From: Sphingobium sp. CECT 9361
GTDB lineage: Bacteria; Pseudomonadota; Alphaproteobacteria; Sphingomonadales; Sphingomonadaceae
Reading direction: 5' to 3'
Length of the DNA: 64,000 bases
Assembly: GCF_918741285.1 (NCBI RefSeq)
Contig: NZ_CAKKNC010000002.1
Location: 247,425-311,424 of the forward strand
The notes beneath the pieces are model-generated. The model was not told the origin of the DNA and ran no database searches. It was given only the letters and a program-made list of their open reading frames with translations. This document shows positions 60,397 to 64,000 of this stretch, piece after piece. The number at the start of each line of letters is the position of its first letter. Positions within the stretch are counted from its first letter, which is position 1. The position numbers and the translations under genes are program-made.

Positions 60397-61755
60397 ATGC
60401 TGTCAACTGCAACTGACCCTTTGTCGAGCGCTGGCATTCCGTCCGATCAGATCGAATTGATCGACCGGCCGAAATTGTACCGGCGTGTCGCGCTGCGGCT
60501 CATGCCGTTCATACTTATTTGCTACATCGTCAACGCAATAGACCGCACCAACATCAGCATGGCGCAGTTGCGGCTGGAGAAGGACCTTGGTTTCTCCGCT
60601 GAGGTGTTCGGCATCGGCCTTGGCCTGTTCTATGTCGGTTACGTTCTGGCCGAAGTACCCAGCAATCTCCTGCTATCCCGGATTGGGCTGCGCAAGACGC
60701 TGCTGCGCATCATGACCTTATGGGGTGCGATGTCCTGCGCCACCATGTTCGTGACCACTCCAGCGCAATTCTACGCGGTGCGATTTCTGTTGGGGCTGTT
60801 CGAAGCGGGCTTCTATCCGGGGATTCTATTATACATCACGATGTGGTTCCCATCCGGGTACCGGGCTCGCATCACCGCGCTGTTCATGATGGGCTCGCCG
60901 GCCGCCAGTGCGATCGGGTCTCCGCTATCCGGAGGGATCATGGTCGGCATGGAAGGTGTCGGAGGCCTGTATGGTTGGCAATGGATGTTCCTGCTGGAGG
61001 GGCTCCCCGCGATCCTGCTTGGCATTGCCGTGATGTTCGTGCTCACCGACCGGCCGTGTGACGCTCGCTGGCTGAGCCCCACGGAGAAGGCAGCCATCGC
61101 GGACGACTTTTCGGTCGATGAGGCGGCGCGGTCATCGTCCGGGCACGGCGGCTACCTTGGCCTCCTTCGCGACCCGCCATTCTACGCTCTCGCCTTCGCC
61201 ATTATGTCTACCTACGCCCTCATCAACTCTGCTTATTGGACACCCCTGCTCCTGCGCGAAGCGGGGATGAAATCGGTTGCCAACATCGGATTCATGGCAG
61301 CGGTGCCTCCGCTCCTCACCATCGTCGCGATGTTCTTCTTTGCGCGCCACTCGGACAAGGTCCGGGAGCGGCGCTGGCATTACTTCGGCACTCTTGCAGT
61401 GGGCGCATCGGCCGTGCTGTTGCTGGCCACCTTGCCTCCTAGCCCGACCTTGGTCGTGCTGCTGTCGGGGATCGTCATGTCGTGCACATACTCCAGCGGC
61501 ACGTTGCTGCCGGGAATATTCTCCAGCTTCATGGCCCCCAACCTGCGGCCCGCCGGAATGGCGCTGCTGACTTCCATGGGCGCACTCGGGTCGGTGATAA
61601 CACCGATCGCGATTGGCCGATTCAGAGTCGTCACCGGAAGCTATTCGGCGGCGCTCCTCGTCCTGTGCGGAGTGGTCGCGCTGGCAGCGATCCTGTTTAT
61701 CTTCGTCATACCGAAGGAACGGTTTCAGGAACCGTTGGCGCAGCCGACGCGATGA
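60397..61755 (+). CDS. MFS transporter, anion:cation symporter family
   Basis: A 452-residue major facilitator with 12 predicted membrane helices. Family features: an N-terminal stretch with RRVALRLMPFILICYIVNAIDRTNISMAQ (the conserved D-R-x-N-x), GLFYVGYVLAEVPSNLLL, and ALLFMM-like and GFYPGILLYITMWFP segments. This subfamily (ACS) takes up organic anions such as phthalate, tartrate, glucarate or hydroxyphenylacetate. It starts 21 nt after the TonB receptor stop, so it likely moves the same substrate across the inner membrane. Confidence 0.88.
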   Translation: MLSTATDPLSSAGIPSDQIELIDRPKLYRRVALRLMPFILICYIVNAIDRTNISMAQLRLEKDLGFSAEVFGIGLGLFYVGYVLAEVPSNLLLSRIGLRKTLLRIMTLWGAMSCATMFVTTPAQFYAVRFLLGLFEAGFYPGILLYITMWFPSGYRARITALFMMGSPAASAIGSPLSGGIMVGMEGVGGLYGWQWMFLLEGLPAILLGIAVMFVLTDRPCDARWLSPTEKAAIADDFSVDEAARSSSGHGGYLGLLRDPPFYALAFAIMSTYALINSAYWTPLLLREAGMKSVANIGFMAAVPPLLTIVAMFFFARHSDKVRERRWHYFGTLAVGASAVLLLATLPPSPTLVVLLSGIVMSCTYSSGTLLPGIFSSFMAPNLRPAGMALLTSMGALGSVITPIAIGRFRVVTGSYSAALLVLCGVVALAAILFIFVIPKERFQEPLAQPTR

Positions 61756-61867
61756 ACGAAGCACGGGATAGAACTGTGCAGGTATCCCGTCCGGCAAAGC
61801 TAGGTGCGCGGCGCGCACCGAAAGTCCGGCCAGGTGTGTGGAGGGGACTCACCCCGAGGAGGCCAAG

Positions 61868-62650
61868 TTGAGTAGTGCCGCATCATCAGCAAGGGATCGG
61901 GTTCGGCAGAAAGTCAGCGAAGCCGAGTGGCACACCCGCGTCGAACTGGCCGCGCTCTACCGGGCACTCCACCATTTTGGAATGACCGAACTCATCGCGA
62001 ACCACATCACCGCGCGCGTACCCGGAGAGCCGGAGCACATGCTGCTGAACGCCTATGGCCTGATGTATGACGAGATCACCGCGTCAAACCTCTACAAGAT
62101 CGATATGGATGGCAAGGTCATCATGGAACCGGCAGGCGGGTTCCCCCTGAACGCCACCGGCTACGTCATCCACGGTGCTATTCATTCCGTTCGTCATGAC
62201 GTGGAAGTGGTGATTCACACCCATACCAGGGCGGGCATCGCGGTTTCGGCGATGAAATGCGGATTGCTCCCGCTGTCGCAGCATTCGGTCATTCTCGGCG
62301 AGGTCAGCTATCACGACTTCCAGGCGCCCGCGCTCGATTTCGACGAGCGCCAGTCGATCATCGACGACATGGGTGACACCGATCTGATGATCCTGCGTAA
62401 CCACGGCCTTATGGTCTGCGGCAGCTCGATCGCTCAGGCCTTTTCGAACATTTTCCGGCTGGAAACTGCCTGCCGCATTCAGGTCGATACACTGTCGGGC
62501 GGCGCGGAAAATGCAATGGTGCTAAACAGCTCCCACTTCCAGGCTACTCGCAATCTGGTCCCACCCCACGTCATCGAAGCGTCGGCGAAACTGCAATGGG
62601 AGGCGGTTCGGCGGATGCTCGAGCGGTCTGGCGCCGTAGTCGACGCTTGA
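61868..62650 (+). CDS. Class II aldolase/adducin-family protein
   Basis: A 260-residue zinc enzyme of the class II aldolase (AraD/FucA) family. I chose TTG 61868: a GAGGAGG Shine-Dalgarno lies 5 nt upstream, while the GTG at 61838 has none. Metal ligands are visible in VVIHTHTRAGIAVS (H-x-H) and LRNHGLMVCG (third His); the sequence ANHITARVPGEPEHMLLN and the GLMYDEIT region are typical of this family. It could be an aldolase, a decarboxylase or a dehydratase-like member. It is the third gene of the cluster, 112 nt after the MFS gene. Confidence 0.85.
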   Translation: MSSAASSARDRVRQKVSEAEWHTRVELAALYRALHHFGMTELIANHITARVPGEPEHMLLNAYGLMYDEITASNLYKIDMDGKVIMEPAGGFPLNATGYVIHGAIHSVRHDVEVVIHTHTRAGIAVSAMKCGLLPLSQHSVILGEVSYHDFQAPALDFDERQSIIDDMGDTDLMILRNHGLMVCGSSIAQAFSNIFRLETACRIQVDTLSGGAENAMVLNSSHFQATRNLVPPHVIEASAKLQWEAVRRMLERSGAVVDA

Positions 62651-62673
62651 TGGCCAATCCGAGGAGGTCCTAA

Positions 62674-63714
62674 TTGGTAAGTTATGTGAAAGAACGCGGA
62701 ACTGTTTCGCTGCCGTCCAGCATCGCCACGAAGGCGGTGGGTCTGGTGTCCGGGGAAGGGTTGCCACCCCTGTTCCTCGAGGCGAAGCCCGGGGCATTCG
62801 CGAACGTGGAGGACGCATCCGATTGGGTTGGCGAGAACCGTCCGACCCTCGACCGCCTGATCGAGGAGCACGGCGTAATCGTGCTGCGCGGGTTTCCGTT
62901 GCAGACCTCCGCCGATTTCGGCAGGCTTGGCGCCAAGTTCCCGGTTTTCGACGGCAACTATCAGGGCGGCGCGGCGGCGCGCCGTTCTCTGGACAAGGGC
63001 GTGTACGAAGCCACGCAGCGCACCGGCGACCAGACCATCTACATCCACCAGGAGATGTTTTACGTCCGGGACTATCCGCCGCGCATCGCCTTTTTTGCGC
63101 GAAAGGTGGCGGAGACCGGCGGGGAAACGATCATCGCGGACATGGCGAAGGTAACCCGCCTGTTACCCGTGCCGATCCGCAAGAAGCTGGAACAGCACGG
63201 CGTGCTGGTAATCCGCAACTTCGCCCCACCAAGCGGCTCAAACGTCGAAACGCGGCTGATGGACCGCCGCGGGTGGGAATTCGCGTTTTACACAGATTCG
63301 CGGGAGGAAGTCGACGAGGTCTGTCGCCACCGCGGCATGGAACCGCACTGGCATGACGACGGCAGCCTGACCGTGTTCAGCCGTCTGCCCGCCTTCGTCG
63401 TTCACCCGACCACCGGAAAGGAGGTCTATCGCACCGCCCTCCACACCAACGCCCGCACCAAGGCTGACATGGAACACGATGAGGAAGCCAAGCAACTGCT
63501 GGCTTCGCAGAAAATCCCAAGCGCCATGGTGCTGGGCAACGGCGAGCCTCTCAACCCGGAAGAGGAATTGGCCTTAGCGCGCCTCGTCGATGACGCAACA
63601 GTTTACTGGAAGTGGCAACAAGGCGACGTGATGATACTCGATAACCTCCAGATCGGTCATGGCCGCAACCCGTTCGTGGGCGAACGAGCCACCGATCTGC
63701 AGATGTTCAATTAG
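62674..63714 (+). CDS. TauD/TfdA-family 2-oxoglutarate-dependent dioxygenase (HxE type)
   Basis: A 346-residue Fe(II)/2-oxoglutarate dioxygenase, starting at TTG 62674 with a GAGGAGG Shine-Dalgarno. The facial triad is His-x-Glu in IHQEMFYVRDYPPR (not His-x-Asp), with the distal His in NLQIGHGRNPF; the nearby Arg should bind 2-oxoglutarate. The flanking FFARKVAETGGETIIADM is typical of the SyrP/AsnO-like clade, where the HxE variant is known. It probably hydroxylates the pathway substrate. It begins 23 nt after the aldolase stop. Confidence 0.85.
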   Translation: MVSYVKERGTVSLPSSIATKAVGLVSGEGLPPLFLEAKPGAFANVEDASDWVGENRPTLDRLIEEHGVIVLRGFPLQTSADFGRLGAKFPVFDGNYQGGAAARRSLDKGVYEATQRTGDQTIYIHQEMFYVRDYPPRIAFFARKVAETGGETIIADMAKVTRLLPVPIRKKLEQHGVLVIRNFAPPSGSNVETRLMDRRGWEFAFYTDSREEVDEVCRHRGMEPHWHDDGSLTVFSRLPAFVVHPTTGKEVYRTALHTNARTKADMEHDEEAKQLLASQKIPSAMVLGNGEPLNPEEELALARLVDDATVYWKWQQGDVMILDNLQIGHGRNPFVGERATDLQMFN

Positions 63715-63725
63715 AGATCGCCGGA

Positions 63726-63869
63726 ATGGATAAGTTCTTACCCGAACCGGCAAGCGAGCTCCGGCAGCGCGTGCTGTTCGCAGTGGCAGCGGCGATGTCA
63801 CATGGTGGAGGTGCGCTGTGGGCCTTCGCGCCAAACTCAACTGAAAGCCTAGGAGAGTGTAATGCGTAA
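63726..63869 (+). CDS. Possible 47-residue small ORF between dioxygenase and BKACE genes
   Basis: ATG 63726 opens a 47-codon frame (MDKFLPEPASELRQRVLFAV... ending LGECNA) that ends 8 nt into the next gene and begins 11 nt after the dioxygenase stop. It has an amphipathic helix and a Gly/Ala-rich middle (AVAAAMSHGGGALWAF). I do not recognise it, and its Shine-Dalgarno is weak, so it may be a chance frame. Confidence 0.3.
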   Translation: MDKFLPEPASELRQRVLFAVAAAMSHGGGALWAFAPNSTESLGECNA

Positions 63870-64000
63870 AACGAAAAAAGTCATCATGACCTGTGCGGTA
63901 ACCGGATCGGTCCACACTCCGTCCATGTCACCCCATCTGCCGATCACGCCCGACCAGATCACGGCCGAAGCCATCGCTGCGGCGGAGGCGGGAGCAGCGA
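63862..64000 (+). CDS. BKACE family beta-keto acid cleavage enzyme (N-terminal part)
   Basis: The window ends 46 codons into this gene, which starts at ATG 63862 behind AGGAGAG. The visible start KKVIMTCAVTGSVHTPSMSP and then LPITPDQITAEAIAAAEAGAA match the N-terminus of BKACE proteins (3-keto-5-aminohexanoate cleavage enzyme family), zinc enzymes that convert a beta-keto acid plus acetyl-CoA to acetoacetate and a CoA ester. The specific substrate cannot be known from this fragment. It follows the dioxygenase gene, so the cluster ends with beta-keto acid cleavage, typical of a degradation route. Confidence 0.82.
   Translation, partial: MRKTKKVIMTCAVTGSVHTPSMSPHLPITPDQITAEAIAAAEAGAA

Overview
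The window looks like chromosomal DNA of an alphaproteobacterium of the sphingomonad group (Sphingobium/Sphingomonas-like). This rests on the gene content (GcrA, a MucR/Ros-type regulator, HslUV, many TonB-receptor and M16 genes), an alphaproteobacterial Fur without CxxC pairs, the order fur-plsC-miaB-phoH-ybeY-corC, the order trpF-trpB-trpA-accD-folC, and the frequent TTG starts. No database was consulted, so the genus is an inference.

Positions 1-46680 are an ordinary, densely packed core chromosome. From left to right they hold: the end of a type II secretion operon (gspL, gspM, gspN, prepilin peptidase) running into an antisense tRNA-Thr; a minus-strand block with rarA and a glycosyltransferase; MOSC and small hypothetical genes; a long minus-strand series from NFU scaffold and nitroreductase through tsaB, rimI, mucR, fur, plsC, miaB, phoH and ybeY to a CorC-like protein; a DEAD-box RNA helicase and an M16 peptidase; hslVU; hisI and a lipoprotein; an aspartyl hydroxylase-like protein; a UvrD/PcrA helicase; rsmD and a pseudouridine synthase; a response regulator and an AmpG-like permease; the folC/accD/trp cluster with pyrF, a LapA-like protein and purB; parE; an outer-membrane barrel protein; gcrA; an ABC-2 permease and hspQ. 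Many genes overlap by 4 nt or are separated by only a few bases, which implies operons.

Positions 46683-57540 are an accessory, decaying region bounded at its start by tRNA-Ser(CGA) and containing tRNA-Gly(CCC). It holds a divergent MerR regulator / class IV aminotransferase pair with a MerR-type long-spacer promoter, an integrase N-terminus joined in frame to a histidine kinase that has lost its N-terminus and later suffers a frameshift, an integrase C-terminal remnant against tRNA-Gly, a TonB receptor, an HD-GYP protein, two IS3-family transposase remnants, and a tyrosine recombinase with an in-frame amber codon.

Positions 57541-64000 form a same-strand cluster: a second TonB receptor (paralogue of the first), an MFS organic-anion transporter, a class II aldolase-like enzyme, a TauD/TfdA-type dioxygenase with an HxE iron site, a possible 47-residue ORF, and the start of a BKACE-type beta-keto acid cleavage enzyme that runs off the edge. 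Outer-membrane uptake, inner-membrane uptake, aldol/oxidative chemistry and beta-keto acid cleavage together suggest a complete catabolic module for an unidentified carboxylated substrate. This is the best candidate here for an undescribed system.
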